Shown piece by piece: positions 1 to 12,765 of a stretch of DNA of 64,000 bases. The notes beneath the pieces are model-generated. The model worked only from the letters and a program-made list of their open reading frames with translations. It was not told where the DNA came from and ran no database searches. How positions within the stretch are numbered: position 1 is the first letter of the stretch; the number at the start of each line of letters is the position of its first letter. Both the position numbers and the translations under genes were made by a program. This DNA comes from Epiperipatus broadwayi (Eukaryota > Onychophora > Udeonychophora > Euonychophora > Peripatidae): assembly GCA_028023455.1 (NCBI GenBank), contig JAQFVV010000050.1, forward strand, positions 2,686,411-2,750,410, in the 5' to 3' direction.

Positions 1-36
1 AATAAAATAACTATAATTTATGAGAATTTTACTGTA

Positions 37-40
<4 letters not shown>

Positions 41-100
<60 letters not shown>
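41..100. repeat. (AT)n microsatellite
   Basis: About 30 uninterrupted AT dinucleotides. Similar tracts recur at 9679, 24691, 41018 and 53625. Confidence 0.97.
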
Positions 101-101
<1 letters not shown>

Positions 102-229
102 CAATAAAAATAATAAATATAGATGGGCAATTAAGTATTATATAAAGTCTTTCAATCTGCAAAGGTACTTTCAATTAATTCAGTAACTGTCCTCAATTGC
201 CCTTAAATTCTAAAAATATAATGAAAATA

Positions 230-470
230 AATGCCAACAATCAAATCCCATCAATCCTGAACCAGTGCAATGGATATAAAAGATTTGTGCATAAAATCCC
301 TGTCTAGTGCTTACTTATCCAATATCCCCAGACTAATTTCTACCTTGTGGCTTTCATCAGTGAGGAGCTTTGGATCTGAGAGTACTGCACCTTGATCTAA
401 TGCTACTGCTAATAACAGCTTGTATAAACAAAGGAAATGGTGATCATGTGATGTTTTAGTGATTTTAGTA
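230..470 (-). mobile_element. Degenerate copy of the hammerhead-like repeat family
   Basis: The minus strand of about 230-410 matches the family best seen at 20898-22105. Shared blocks include TTGTGCATAAAATCC (minus sense of the family) and AATATCCCCAGACTA. At about 418 the match switches to the other strand (GGTGATCATGTGATG), giving the inverted junction seen in other copies. No coding capacity is visible. Edges are approximate. Confidence 0.65.
317..375 (-). ncRNA. Hammerhead-like ribozyme motif, degenerate copy
   Basis: On the minus strand the core CTGATGA is intact and is followed by a degraded stem II, then GAAAT-TA-GTC and TGGGGA. TCCTCA before the core can pair with TGGGGA after GTC as stem I (6 bp, one G-U). 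Stem II has a mismatch, and stem III starts with a T-G wobble instead of C-G, so this copy is probably inactive. Confidence 0.5.
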
Positions 471-619
471 CCTGAATTTATGCAAGATGGCATTACATTC
501 TATTCGGAGAGAGAACCAATCATATTTTTACTGGAATATCTTTATATATATATATAAAGCTATAGTGATTGTGGTTTAGTCAACTGGTGAAATTATAGAC
601 CTCAATGATAAAGATTAAT

Positions 620-815
620 ATCATAATGAACTCTCTATACAATAGTCACTACCAATGTAAGCCTTAATAATCAATGGATGGTAAGACACTGATGAAATCT
701 ACAAGTCAGAAACTAGTCTGCAGATATTGGATGAGTAGGCACTAGTTAGAAATTTTTTGCACAACTTTCTTGCATCCATTATTAATGCTTGCACTAGGTG
801 GCACCACTGTATTAA
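620..815 (+). mobile_element. Copy of the hammerhead-like repeat family with inverted 5' piece
   Basis: A short minus-sense piece (CTCTCTATACA...AATCAATGGATG) is joined directly to the plus-sense ribozyme-like core at about 688. The core reads CTGATGA...GAAACTAGTC, then GATATTGGATGAGTAGGC. The same head-to-head junction occurs at 17.5 kb and 21.5 kb, so it is a family trait rather than a random rearrangement. Stem II and stem I are weakened here. Confidence 0.65.
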
Positions 816-2711
816 CAGATTGTAAAATTATTTATTAAAGCTGCTGGAAGATATTTGAATTCATCATCTAGTTTATCTGACCCTGTTTGAAACTTGTCAA
901 ATAAATTATTCTTTAATGCTATACATTTTTTTGCAGAATTATTTTGCATACTTAAAATGCCACTTCATTTTTTAATATTAATCTTTTTGCCATCAAAAAT
1001 TCCTGTTGGTCAAGTGAGTTAAAACTCTACACTTTTGATTGGTCGGTTACAAAATTAGCAGTAAAAATATATTCATCTTTTAATATTATATTCATTTTAG
1101 CTTTGTTTGTAAAAATCAAATTAATAATTTGTCAGATTATGAAAGTGAATGAAAGTTTTTACAAAAATAAATTTCTATTTATAATTATAAAAATATTCTA
1201 TAGCATAGAAGTTCAAAAAATGCTCGTAACCTATTAGAAAATGCTGCATATGTCATTGATTTTTTTCACAATTTACATTCATAAAAGAATAAGGAATTTT
1301 TACTAAAATGTTAACTATTCTTTTAAAATAATTATATTTCCAGAATATTTTAATAAAATAATTTACAATATGTAAAAAAATACTAAAACAATACTCTAAA
1401 ACATTTATTTTCATTTTGAAAATCAAAACAAAGAACTTGGAGCTGTCAAAATTGTTGACAAGTGCTGTTTTGTTCAATATGAGAAACAACCAATCAGCAT
1501 CTTGGAAAGATTGCCTTCTCCCATAGTTCTAGCTTCAAATTTAAATATTATTGATTTTTTTATTTGTAAAATAATTCTAGAAAGGGCAGAATTTTATGGT
1601 ACTTTTTAAGCTTTAATATGAGCATAAATTTGTTATGATAACATAAAAATTACTGGGTTTTTAATCAATTTGATTATAAGCAAAACAGACAGCAGAAGGG
1701 TTAATACCCTATTTTTGTATTTTTAATGAAGTAGTTTTCAATATCAAAATGTTTGTTTTTGATTATTCTCTTCTGTAACTTTTCTTGATATTTCACAGTT
1801 ATATATTTTTTATATCATCATTAATTTTATATATTTGTACTATTTTACAGAATTTGACATTTAATTTTTTTATCATGCTTAAACCTCTTCTCATGATTAA
1901 ATCTTTTTCTGTATTTTTTTTCTCATATGTTTGTGACTTTGTCTCAATTAGAAATTTACTGATGAACGAGTGTTTTACTATTTCTACTAATGTTAAAATT
2001 TTGGTTTAAATTCAGCAAAATATTCTTGAAGTTAACTATTGATAATAGTTTTTGCCTTTATAAATTTGAATTAAAACATCAATTACATATCTTTCTCTGT
2101 TGAATTTGTTAAGTATATTGCAGACTTATAATATATATTTTTTTCTGTTAGTCAAAATATAATCCAATTCTACTATGTCTATTTAAGTCTTCTGAATTTT
2201 TTAAAAAAAGAAACAATTATACTATACAGCAGGTCTGCCCTATTGATATTATTTGTTTCCAGTTATTTCAATTAGTTAACTTTAGGTAATAATGAAATTT
2301 ATATATGTTTTTATACATATACTGTGTGTGTATGTGTTAAAATTGTCAGTACTGTATAAATATTATTGAAACAGTTTTAATCATATGTATATGCATGATA
2401 CAATTTATTATAAAAATGATACACATTAGAACATCGTTAAAAATTCTTAACAAGAAAATGAAATTCATTAATTTAATTATAATAAAAAAAGATACTACAT
2501 TCATATATGTATACATACCCTATTGCGAATAAATTTATTTGATCTTTCTCAACAAAATAATGAAATTTTTGTCCTTTTTTTAAATTCTTTTTTGTTATAA
2601 AAATTAAGGATTGGTGAAATTCAAAAGTTATAATGCCTAAATGAGATTAAATTTGTAAATAGAAGGTTTGTTTTTGACAACAGCAATTTCATGATTGCAG
2701 ATGGTGACACT
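816..2711. other. No recognisable feature
   Basis: AT-rich sequence. Reading frames are short, low in complexity and lack domain signatures. No repeat shared with the rest of the window was noticed. Confidence 0.6.
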
Positions 2712-3026
2712 GCAGTTGATGTGCAGAAAGGGTAAAAATAATGAAATTGTGGAAGAATAAATATGAACAAAGTGATTATACAGAAAGTGGGTTATTGTTT
2801 TTTTTATGCTGGGTTTGGGAAAAGATAAGGGGATTTAGATATGAAGGCCATAAAATTGACAAAGATTGTGTTGTGGAAATGGAATGGAGCAGATTAAGGG
2901 GAAACTTAGGGTGGGAATGGAAAGGGAAGGTAAAGTGGCTATAGGTTTCTCTGGACATAGTTGCTGAGAGATTTCTGACTCCATATAAGGAGAAGTCACA
3001 GTGCATCACATCTTATCACATCATAT
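2712..3026 (+). pseudogene. LINE 3'-end fragment (A)
   Basis: Matches the 3' ends at 5240-5540 and 37215-37519: the peptide block KLWKNKYEQSDYTESG, then a W/G-rich stretch, then a terminal CATCACAT-type tail. It carries only the C-terminal tip of the LINE ORF2 and the 3' UTR. It is joined directly to a second fragment of the same family whose sequence resumes in the middle of the element, so the locus is two fragments. Confidence 0.8.
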
Positions 3027-5540
3027 TAAGAACAAAAAAAGTGAAAAAGATGTTAATGCTAAATGAGGAAAGTACTTAGTAAAAAAGAAGTTGGCAAAAG
3101 TAGATAATTGTATAGAAAGAATGAACTTGAATAGTAAGTTGTTGGAGGATCTTAATAAAAGTGGAAGAGATGGGAGTAAAAAAAATTGGAAATACATTAA
3201 AAGAAGAAATGTAGGGGAGAGAGAAATAGTATTACTAGATGATGAGGGAATAGAGTGTAAAAGAATTAGAGTTTATCTTAAATAAGTATGTAATGGATAT
3301 AGAAAAGATGTTAGATGTGAAGGACAGAGTAATAACAAACATGAAAGCATATAGTAATGGGAATATTAGATTTACAGAAAAAAACATGATAAGGCAGGTA
3401 AGAAATTGAAAAGTAGAAAGTCAAGAAATTTGGATAGATGGGTAGCAGAGATTATAATAAATTTAGGGCAAAATTAAAACTATTATGTTTTAATAAGATG
3501 GCACAGAAGAGAGATTTTCTGGGAAGTTGGAGTAATACAAGAGTAAGGCTACTATTTGGTAAGAATAATAGAATGTTAAACATTTATAGACTGATAGTGG
3601 GAACATCACTGCTATATAAAATTTTCTTATATATTGTGGCTGGAAGGGTTACAAAATGGATGAAGAAAATAATGCAAGAAAGTTTTCAATCAGATAGGTG
3701 TATAGGAGATAGTTTATTTGCAGTTACACAACTTATGGATATGAGTAGGAATACAGGAAGAAAGTTATATATGGTTTTTTTATAGATATAGAGAAGGTGT
3801 ATGCTAGAGTAAATAGAAAGAGATTATAGGTAAGTTTAGTAAATTTGGGAATGGATGGAGCTTTAATGGATGTTATTAAGAAATTATATGAAAACAATTA
3901 CTTTACTTATCAATTAAAGATTATAGAATCAGTTAAAGCTAAAAATGGGGTGGGATTAGGGCAAGGATGACCCATGTCACGTATTTTGTTTTTGTTATAT
4001 TTGAAAGAAATGGAGAGAGCAATATAAAGACTAGGAAGATGGGTAGAGATACCATTAATCAGTGGCAAGGGAGTATATATATATAAAATACATATTTTGC
4101 GGGTTCATCCGCAAAATATGTATTTTATATATTTAACCCATGCAAATCTTTGTTTTAATATATATATATTGTTGAATCTTTTATTTGTGGATGATGTCTT
4201 TTTGTTTACAGAAGGAAGGTAACTTATGGAAGTTATGCTGAGGACATGTGAAAGGGTAGGTAAAGAGGAGGATTAAATTTAGTGAAGGAAAATCAAAAGT
4301 AATGATGATTATTAATTCTGGGGAAAGAGAAGACAAAGAATTTTTATTGGGGATATAAAGTTAAGTGTGGCAAATAGATATAACTATTTGGAAATTGTCT
4401 TATGTAATCAGAGAAATTGCTTGGATGAATGGGAGAAAAAATTGATAAATGAAGCAAAGAAAATAAAGATATTGTAAAGAAATTAACAGTGTTCTCATAT
4501 AATAAATATGATGTAATTAGAATTGTATGGAAAGGGAGTGGCAGTAGCAGGATTAATGTATATGGTAAGGATGCAGTATATGTTAGTAAAGTAAAGGGTA
4601 TTGCATTACTTAGAAAAAGTACAAAGAGAAGTAGGAAGATATGCATTAAATGCAGATACGTGGAATGTAAAGGAGGCAAATCAAGAAGAAATGGGATGGT
4701 CAGTTTTTATATAAGAGATGCAAAAAGCAAAATGAAAATGTTCAGTAGATTGCAGTTTATGGATAATAAAAGAATATCCAAAATAGTATTTAATTGAGTT
4801 ATAAGTAAAGAACATGCAACAATATGGGTGAGAAAGGTAGTACTGTATGCTGAAGATTTGGATAAAGAATTTATGTCAGTATACTTATACAAAAGATTGG
4901 ATGATTGTGTTAAATGAATTGTTGAGTGTTATAGTGGTGAGGAATTGAATAGAAGAATAGATGCATCAATAAAAAATAAGGAGTTGGAAGAGATGGAGAA
5001 CTCGTATGGAGAATAAAAAGAATTTAAATATATATAGACATAAACAGAATATTGGGTACGAATTAATTTATTATAATAGCAGGGAAAGTAGTTTACTCTT
5101 TAAGGCTTGAACAGGATCATTAGCAATAAAGAAATATACTCATAAATGGAAAAATATGGGTGATTTAGTCTGTATGCTGTGCAAGGAAAGCATAAAAATA
5201 TTACATATTTGTTAATTGAATGTAAATGCCTACAAGCAGAAAGGGAACAAATAATGAGGTTATGGAAAAATAAATATAAACAAATTGATTAAACAGTAAT
5301 TGGATTCTTTTTTTATATGCTAGGTTTGGGAAAAGATAAATGGAATTTAGATATAAAGGCCATAGAGTTGACAAAGATAATGTTGTGGAAATGGGAGCAA
5401 ACAATTGAAAAGAATATGGGAAAAACTTAGAGTAAGGAATGAAAAGGTAAGGTAAGATGGCTAACATGTTTCCCTGGGCATAGTGATTTCTGATTCTGAG
5501 AAAAGTGAAGCCATAATGCATCACATCACAACATCACTTA
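3027..5540 (+). pseudogene. 5'-truncated LINE with degenerate reverse transcriptase (B)
   Basis: Begins in the linker between endonuclease and RT and runs to the same CATCACAT-type tail as the other copies. RT blocks are readable across frames: QESFQSDRCIGDSLFAVTQ near 3680 and LYMVF.IDIEKVYARVNR near 3765-3815 (motif A). Next come GQG.PMS near 3960 (motif B) and LLFVDDVFLFTE at about 4181-4222, with the catalytic FVDD box at 4184-4195. Numerous stops and frameshifts make it non-functional. The clade is uncertain; the APE-type copy at 33 kb suggests the broad Jockey/CR1/L2 group. A short hairpin insertion interrupts it at about 4077-4172. Confidence 0.85.
4079..4132. repeat. Perfect 24-bp hairpin inside a LINE insertion
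   Basis: Arms 4079-4102 and 4109-4132 are perfect reverse complements around a 6-base loop GTTCAT. The hairpin lies in ~95 bp that is absent from the equivalent position of the LINE copy at 36170, just before the FVDD motif. It looks like a small foldback insertion. Confidence 0.85.
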
Positions 5541-8143
5541 AGCATAAAGAAATGGTAATCACATGAATAATACATATTCCTAGCTTAGGGTTTGTTTCCA
5601 GTTCTATCTTTTTAGTCATTTAATCATCCTATGAATATGAAATAAGAATTGGAAAGATATATACATATGAAAAACTAATAGTGCTGGCAGATTAGCCTAA
5701 AGATTATGAAGACATCATATTCTTCAAACTTCACAAAATCTCAAAATAACCAATCTAATTCATCAAATAGTAGTGGAAAAAATGTGCAGCCAAAAAAATG
5801 TTTTATTGTCTCCTTTTTTAGATAAGTGTGTGATAACCAATCCATTTAACCATTTGTTCACTTGTCTAATATAATGTAAAAACGACCACTCATATACTGT
5901 ATACGATACGGGTATACATATATGGATAAAATAAGTGTTCTGATTGATATTGCTATGGCAGAGTGATGGATTTGAGAGTAAAAATTTTTAAAATGCAGCT
6001 CACCATTTCCATGTTCGAACACCACATAACCTTGTTTAAAGCCAGTCAATCGGTTGTTTTTTTTTCAAAAAAAAAAAAAGAGGGATGAAATTATAGTTCA
6101 ATTTATTGTCAAATAATTCATATAATAAGGATTTATTAAACGTAATCATAATGTTTTTTTTTCTTTTTTGCATACTTTTATATTTAAATACTATGTCTTT
6201 GATTTTGTTTTCAGTTTAATATATTATATGGCAGCTACCACTTAGCCAAACTAAATAGCATTTTTATTTTATTTACTTACTGTCCCTAACTCTATTATCT
6301 CGTCAATTTTTATTACTATTTTAATTCTCTATCAGATTAGAATTTAAAACAAAGAACTGCCATCGTAACTAAATCTGTCAGTACATATTAGGTATTTCGA
6401 CTTCTAACAGTGATTAAAAGTGATTGGTCAAAGCAAGGCAAAAGACTCACGTTAAAGATGTCTTCTATTGTAAAAGTAACTCTACGGTCAGTTTGAGCTA
6501 AACCCGTCGGCAAATCATTTCTTATCAAAGGAACTTTCGAATAATAGCTATCCTTTTCATTGAGGGAAGAGATAAGCTACTCATAAATAAAGTTATTTTG
6601 AATTAAAAAACGTAAAAAAGGATGAAGCTAATCGCTTATATTGCCACAAGAAAAAATATACAAAATAAATCCAGTACTTTTAGTCATTCGCTTCAAAAGG
6701 TTTCTAAAGAATGACTGGTCATGAAATATCTGGCTTTCAGTTTTCGCATGAATATAATAAGTTTTTTTTTTTTTTTCGCAACAGAATCAATATAACGTTT
6801 GAATAAAAGATTTTTTTGATAAAACTGCCCCCCCCCAAAAAAAAAAAAATAGCAATAATAATCAAATATTTAGTCAATATCAGGAAACTGCAATAAATTA
6901 TTTTTAAATATATATAATATAGTTATAGTACGCACAATGTTAGTTTTTCTAGGACACATAGGAGAACATGGGCGCACATACATCTATGCATACATAGTGA
7001 TGTGATTTATGAAGTAGAAGACGGAAGCTATTATTTCAGGAAGCTGAAAGTTTATAGTTTTATTTTTTATATCAGATTTCCCCTTTAGTGTTCTCAAAAT
7101 TTTTCAAGCTTATTCTTTCAATAGTAACTTTATTGGACTCTTCAAATATTTACACTTAGTTGATAGCAGAGAAAAATAGGCAGAGTAACATGTTCCCATA
7201 TCTAAAGTGTCGTCTATACGTCCTGGTTTTCTCGGATTTGTTCCGGTTTTATCTTTCTTGTCCCGGTGTCCCGACATTTTCTTTCGGGACAGTTAATTGT
7301 CCCGCTTTTCTAAACCACACATCTTTATTTTTACTTTAATTTTTAAATTTTAACTTTATATATTTATTTTAAAATAATATTTATTCATTTAATATTTTAT
7401 AATTAATTTTTTGATTGGTTAATCAGCAATTTTCCCCAAATAGGGGTTGCTTCTCATTATTTTCGGTATGTTAGTAATAAGTCATTTCAATTTGTAATTT
7501 ATTGAACGTAATATATGTATGTGAATATGATTATATGTTTTGTGATTTATTTATTTATTTTTTGTACTGAAACATACAGTAATTTCCAATGGAGTTTTTT
7601 TTGGACGTGTGTCACGGTCAGGCTCCATGGAAATCTGGTCATCTATATATATATATATTCAATAAATACAATAAAAATATATTGGCAAAATAGGAAAATA
7701 GTGTGTGCATAAAAAAATGACCATTGTTCCAATATCTTATTCTGACTGATGACTGATTATGCAATCAATTAAAAATCAATTTTGGGTCCTGAATTTTTAT
7801 TGTCTTAAATTCAAATGCCATCAATCGATTTGGTATACATGTTTGTACATCCAGAGTATCAAATGTCAAATAAAATGAGAGGGCCAAAATAAATAATAGA
7901 AAATGCTGAGAAAAGATAGCAGGTAATAGAGAGATTAATCAGATATAGTAAAAAAGCATCTTGTATTACGCCCCCGTAATTGGTTTATAAATCAGGGCAC
8001 TGACTTAATATATAGCTGTTACCTGCATATACATTATTACCATAACAACATCATATTTTTGTTTCTTATAAGTATAAATGTTTTTGTCTCAATATTATTA
8101 TTTGGAGTAAATATATTTTGCTTTTTAATAATGTCTACATATA
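5541..8143. other. No gene recognised; one CCCG-rich hairpin
   Basis: AT-rich non-coding sequence with homopolymer runs. The only distinct signal is a locally GC-richer stretch at about 7205-7310 with repeated TCCCG motifs and a hairpin TGTCCCGA/TCGGGACA (7267-7274 with 7284-7291). Its origin is unknown. Confidence 0.5.
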
Positions 8144-8155
8144 TGTTATTATGCG

Positions 8156-8615
8156 TATTTGTCTGAAGGTTTGTAATGATGATATATTATAAGATGTGAT
8201 ATGTTGGACTATTTCCATCATTTATGAGTGAATGTTGAATGTATAGAAAATTTTAAACTTTATTTAAACTTTCCAAATACAAACAACTTGTTAGTAATAA
8301 CACACAAATAGACAATACAGGTTAGTAATTACACAACATTTTGAGTAGTATTATTCTCCACTCTTCTTCAGGTTTTGCTGGCGAGTTCAACTTCTAAGCA
8401 AATATTGTCACTGCGCATATAGGCCAGCAACACCTGAGAAAAAGTGAAGAATACTACTACTCGAAACTTTATGTAATTAATAACCCGTATTTTCTATTTG
8501 TGTGTTATTACTAACAAGTTGTTTGTATTTGGAAAGTTTAAATAAAGTTTAAAATTTTCTATACATTCAACATTCACTCATAAATAATAGAAATAGTCCA
8601 ACATATCACATCTTA
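8156..8615. mobile_element. Palindromic Penelope-like terminal unit
   Basis: Two ~200-bp arms (8190-8395 and 8412-8615) are near reverse complements. Each carries the layout of the Penelope-like ends at 28.7-33.3 kb: GGACTATTTCCATCA, a GTTGAATGT block, GTTAGTAATAACAC, and a CTTCAGG...GCTGG / CCAGCAACACCTGA core. The left end also has TCTGAAGGTTTGTAATGATGA, the counterpart of the polyprotein start region. Flanks TGTTATTATGCG (8144-8155) and TGTTAATATGCC (8616-8627) match at 10 of 12 bases, consistent with an old target duplication. The sequence has diverged from the 28.7 kb family, so it is a separate subfamily. Confidence 0.75.
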
Positions 8616-9117
8616 TGTTAATATGCCTTTTATAAATAATTATTTTGTTTGGAAATATATATTGATTTCAGATTATTCTGGTTAAATTATATATATTTTT
8701 ACCTAATACAAATTTCTTACTAGATCAAATTAAGTCTCTTATGTTCACTTTTCTTTGTTTATAAAATTATTACTTGCATAATATTTTTGATATGTCTTAT
8801 TCCAGTTCTGTTCAAAATATATACAGAGATGATACTTTTCTTGGTATATTCATCTACTTCAATATTGGTAATTCTTGATATTTATTTTAGAAAATTTTAT
8901 TTCCATCTTAAGTTTTCTCTTGTAAAGACATATATAGTTGATAGATTTCATGTAACTTTACCAAGATTTTTTCAAGGAATCTTGTAAGAGAAAGTGCATT
9001 TTCTCTGGATTTGAATTATTTAGTTTATCTAATACCATATTTTGCCTATGGCTTTCTTCTATAAGTTTTTTTCCATCATGTAGTATAATATTTAATAATC
9101 AATAAGTTCCAGTACTG

Positions 9118-9175
9118 ACCTATATTTCCAGACAAAGTTCTAATTTATAGCTGTCATCAGTGAAGAGCTTTTTGA
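9118..9175 (-). ncRNA. Hammerhead-like motif, heavily degenerate
   Basis: On the minus strand CTTCACTGATGA is followed by a weak stem, then GAAC...GTCTGGAAATAT. Core positions are mutated, so this is probably a dead copy of the family at 20.9-22.1 kb. The surrounding DNA from 8631 to 9676 shows nothing else. Confidence 0.4.
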
Positions 9176-9671
9176 GTCTATTGAATTTTTTCTCTAGCAA
9201 CCATTTTTTATTTGTTTTATTTATTTTACTAGCTTCAACTTAATAATAGTTTTAATCAAGACTCACATGTTTGTATAGTCATGTAGACTTAAAACCAATT
9301 CAGCATCTACTTATTATGATTTTGTTTTTAAGCAACTAAAAATACTTCTATTCATGCCCAAAGTTTAGTATAAACAAAACATTATGACACTTGATTGAAA
9401 AGTGCTAGAAACTCTTCTAACAATATTGAATATAACAGCACTGGATAGAGAGTTTATTAAGTACTATCACCTGACATCTATTTATTACCAAAGCTTATAC
9501 TAAGTGTCTTAATATGACAAAAAGTAACGAATTTACTCCTGAAATAGAATTTGTGTAGGCAAGTGTCATGTGATTATATGCTGAATTATTTTCATCATAA
9601 TGTTTGGTTGGTTTTATACAAATTCCAGCTAGGGAATAAAGATAGTTATAGTTATTAAAAAAACTAGAGAC

Positions 9672-9678
<7 letters not shown>

Positions 9679-9725
<47 letters not shown>
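9679..9725. repeat. (AT)n microsatellite
   Basis: Followed immediately by the inverted pair TGTAACAG...CTGTTACA (9726-9752). Confidence 0.95.
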
Positions 9726-9728
<3 letters not shown>

Positions 9729-9752
9729 AACAGGCACATACACTGTTACATT

Positions 9753-11827
9753 TTTTAAAAAAATTAAACATGAAAAATAAAAGTTCGCAAAAAAAACTTT
9801 TTTAAGAATTAAAAATTGAAAATTAAAAATCATCTAAACTCTAATATATAAAATCGCACAGATGAAAAATTATTAAAAGAAAACTTTATTTAAAAAAAAG
9901 AAAAAAATTTAAAACTAAATATTAAGAAAAAGACTTGAAAGATTTAAAGATAAAAACAATGTACAATAAATTAATTAATGCTATTGTAAAATGGAAATGA
10001 TTATTTTAATTAGTTGAAAGTAAGCTAGCCCTTGGGTGTTTCAAAATGTGTAAGTAAAGGTCAGATAGGAGAGAAATAAAACAATAGAAACTAATAGCCA
10101 ATAAAAGAAATCCCTCAGGAAATGGATCTCAATGAAAAGATCATCATCATCATGATGTAATGTCCACTGGATCCAAAAGTTTACAATAAAAGGAAAAGTT
10201 TGGAAATAAAAAAAATTAATTAGAGAAGATAGAGATGTGAAAGCAGAGGTGTGCTAGAGTTGAAGGAGAAAGGATTGGAAAGATGCACTCTTCAATCCCT
10301 TCAGTTTTGCTATAAAAAAAAGGAGAAAGAAAGAGAAATGACCAATCATTTTCCTATATTGCGGACCACAGGATATCAGGGCCTGAAAAAATACCATCTG
10401 CCATAAAAGACCAATGGCTAACTTGATACCAATCTCTTCAGGACGGTGTGGGAATTCACTTTCAAAATTACAAGCAACTACAAAATATGGACCTTTTAAA
10501 ACCATAAGAATTTTAGATAATTCATTAACATTAAGTATAAACTTTCCCAGTATTTAAATTATAGCGATAGTATTTCCTATCTGAACAAACTAAATTATTT
10601 ATTAATTATTTTTATTGAATGTATTATTTGTTTGTTAAATCATTTCCATTAATTTATTTTCCGTTCTTTCAAGTTTTTGTTATGATTTTTTTTTTTGTTA
10701 AACAACTTTAAAAAAAAAATGTTAAATTTAAGTCGGGTGTGAATGGCTGCATAGATTTGTAAAGGTATGTTAATTTAAGGGAGGGTAAATCTTAGGTTAT
10801 TTGTTTCATGGTTAGATTGGGTCAATGGATTGGATATATCATTGTAATTAGTAAATGTAGTATGAGGTCTGCTGTGTGCAGGATCACCTTATATGCCCCA
10901 CTTGGGTGAAATAAGCATTTCTTATTGACCAATGGAGACAGATGGTATTCCCTGCTCCTTGGATCATCTCTTTTTAGCCTATGGAATGGGATAGTAAGAT
11001 GGAAAATGCAGTCCCTTCCTATGGAGTTTTTTTTATTGCTCTTCTCATCAGACAGATGTAGTATTCCTGTTCTGGACAAGAGTCAATGTCTTCTATAACC
11101 ATGCTGTTCAGATGTACATTCCTGACAGTATGGTATTTGTGCTGTCGTATTCATGCTGCATTGAATACATCGATGTATCAGATGGATTGACATTAGTTTG
11201 ACTGTGAACTTTTGGCCTAAGGTTAAATAAGGGATAGAATATTTTCTTTTCAAATGCATCTATGTAGTCTATTCATACTCGACACTTTAATAAAATATTA
11301 AATTCATCTGTGCAAACTTTCAAAATAAAATAAAAACAGTTAAATTGTGAATTAAAATCTAAGGTAAAGTTTTAATGTTTTATAAAAAAAAATTAAAGTA
11401 AACATACTAAAATAATTTTAAATTTATATATGTTTAATAAATGTTTGTGTGTGTTATTACTGGCAGTGGCTTCTTTTATTTCTTTTTTAATTGAAATATT
11501 ATTAGATAAGAATTTATATTTTATAAATCTCTGCATCTCACTGAGCTAGTGGCATTGGGCTGATGGTCAGAATAAAATATATATAAAATTTTTTTTTCTT
11601 CACTTATGTATCTGCCTACTATATAAATTTTCTAGGTTCAAATGCCCGGTGGCACCCTGTATGGCAGATACGGTAAGACTCTGGTTATTATCTGACTGTT
11701 ATAATATATATATACTGATCTGGTTTCTCACCTATATAATTATAGAAGGGTGTTAACTTTGATTAAAAACAATATGTTTTTCAACTGGGGATAATAACTT
11801 TATGATTTCTAGAGGGAAAATTCAATA
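9753..11827. other. No gene recognised
   Basis: Mostly AT-rich. A locally less AT-rich patch (about 10820-11080) is open for 85 codons on the minus strand, but the peptide has no domain I recognise, so I do not call it a gene. Confidence 0.5.
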
Positions 11828-11905
11828 GATCTAAATGATCCAGGTGGATTGTGCCAAAACTCCTCAGATGAAAGCTGTAGACTATAACAAGTCTGGAGAT
11901 AGTGG
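11828..11905 (+). ncRNA. Hammerhead-like motif, degenerate
   Basis: CTCCTCAGATGAAAGC...AACAAGTCTGGAGATA resembles the family consensus (CTCCTCACTGAYGAAGGC...GAAACTAGTCTGGGGATA), with losses in the core. It is probably a relic. Confidence 0.35.
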
Positions 11906-12765
11906 ATAGAACAGCATTAGATACGGATTTATTTTAATTCTATTATTTTATTACGAAAGCTTCCACAAGATAATGGCAAGAAAAAAGAATTTGCTACATA
12001 TCCACCATTTTAATCAGTCTAATTTTTATGGCATTATTTTTTTGCAAAATTATTAATATTTATTTTATCATGTAATGTTTATCTTCTAATTTTATTTTAA
12101 TACATTCATGTTATATCAAATTAAACATGCCTTTGGTTAAACACTATTTTTTTGTTTATTACCAACAGAAGACTGTCCTTTGTTCTATTTATTATCTTTA
12201 CTTTATTTATATTACTTTTTTTTTTTCTACAAAGTTAATATTTTAGATTTTAAAGTACACTCATATTTTGTGATTATGTAGGGGGTCATGCCAGAAATTT
12301 TGGTGTGTACATTTATTTTTGCCTGACTTGATTTCTTTTATTATGTATCACTATACAAGCAGATTGGTTACAATATTCATCCCTGAACCTTTTTTTGCCA
12401 ATATGAAGACAATTATTTCTATTAAATCCAATAAAATCAAACAATTTGATAGTTTACTTATATAAATATTCATCTAGATCACCTGATTTGCCTTATGACT
12501 TCTGAAACACAATTATATAGCGTCAGACCCATTTTATGTATGGACTATAATAGAATTTCTTGTACTTTTTTTTAAAAATAACACTACTATCTTGAGTTGA
12601 TATTAGTTTATTTTACGTCATCATTTTGTGTAATTTTGTACCATTTAATGTTTTACTTATATTAATACTGAATGAAGCATTTGTTTTTCCACTTTTATTG
12701 TATGTGTAATTAGAAGTGAATAACCTAGTTTTAGTCCCTTATTGCACAATGCAAAAGAATTTTTT
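11906..12765. other. No recognisable feature
   Basis: AT-rich non-coding sequence. Confidence 0.55.

Noticed and set aside
9495-9833. 112-codon minus-strand open frame with an Ile-Tyr run
   Set aside because: The frame is created by translation of the AT microsatellite; no other coding signal.
10822-11079. 85-codon minus-strand frame in a less AT-rich patch
   Set aside because: No recognisable domain and no splice-site or homology evidence; an unknown exon cannot be excluded.
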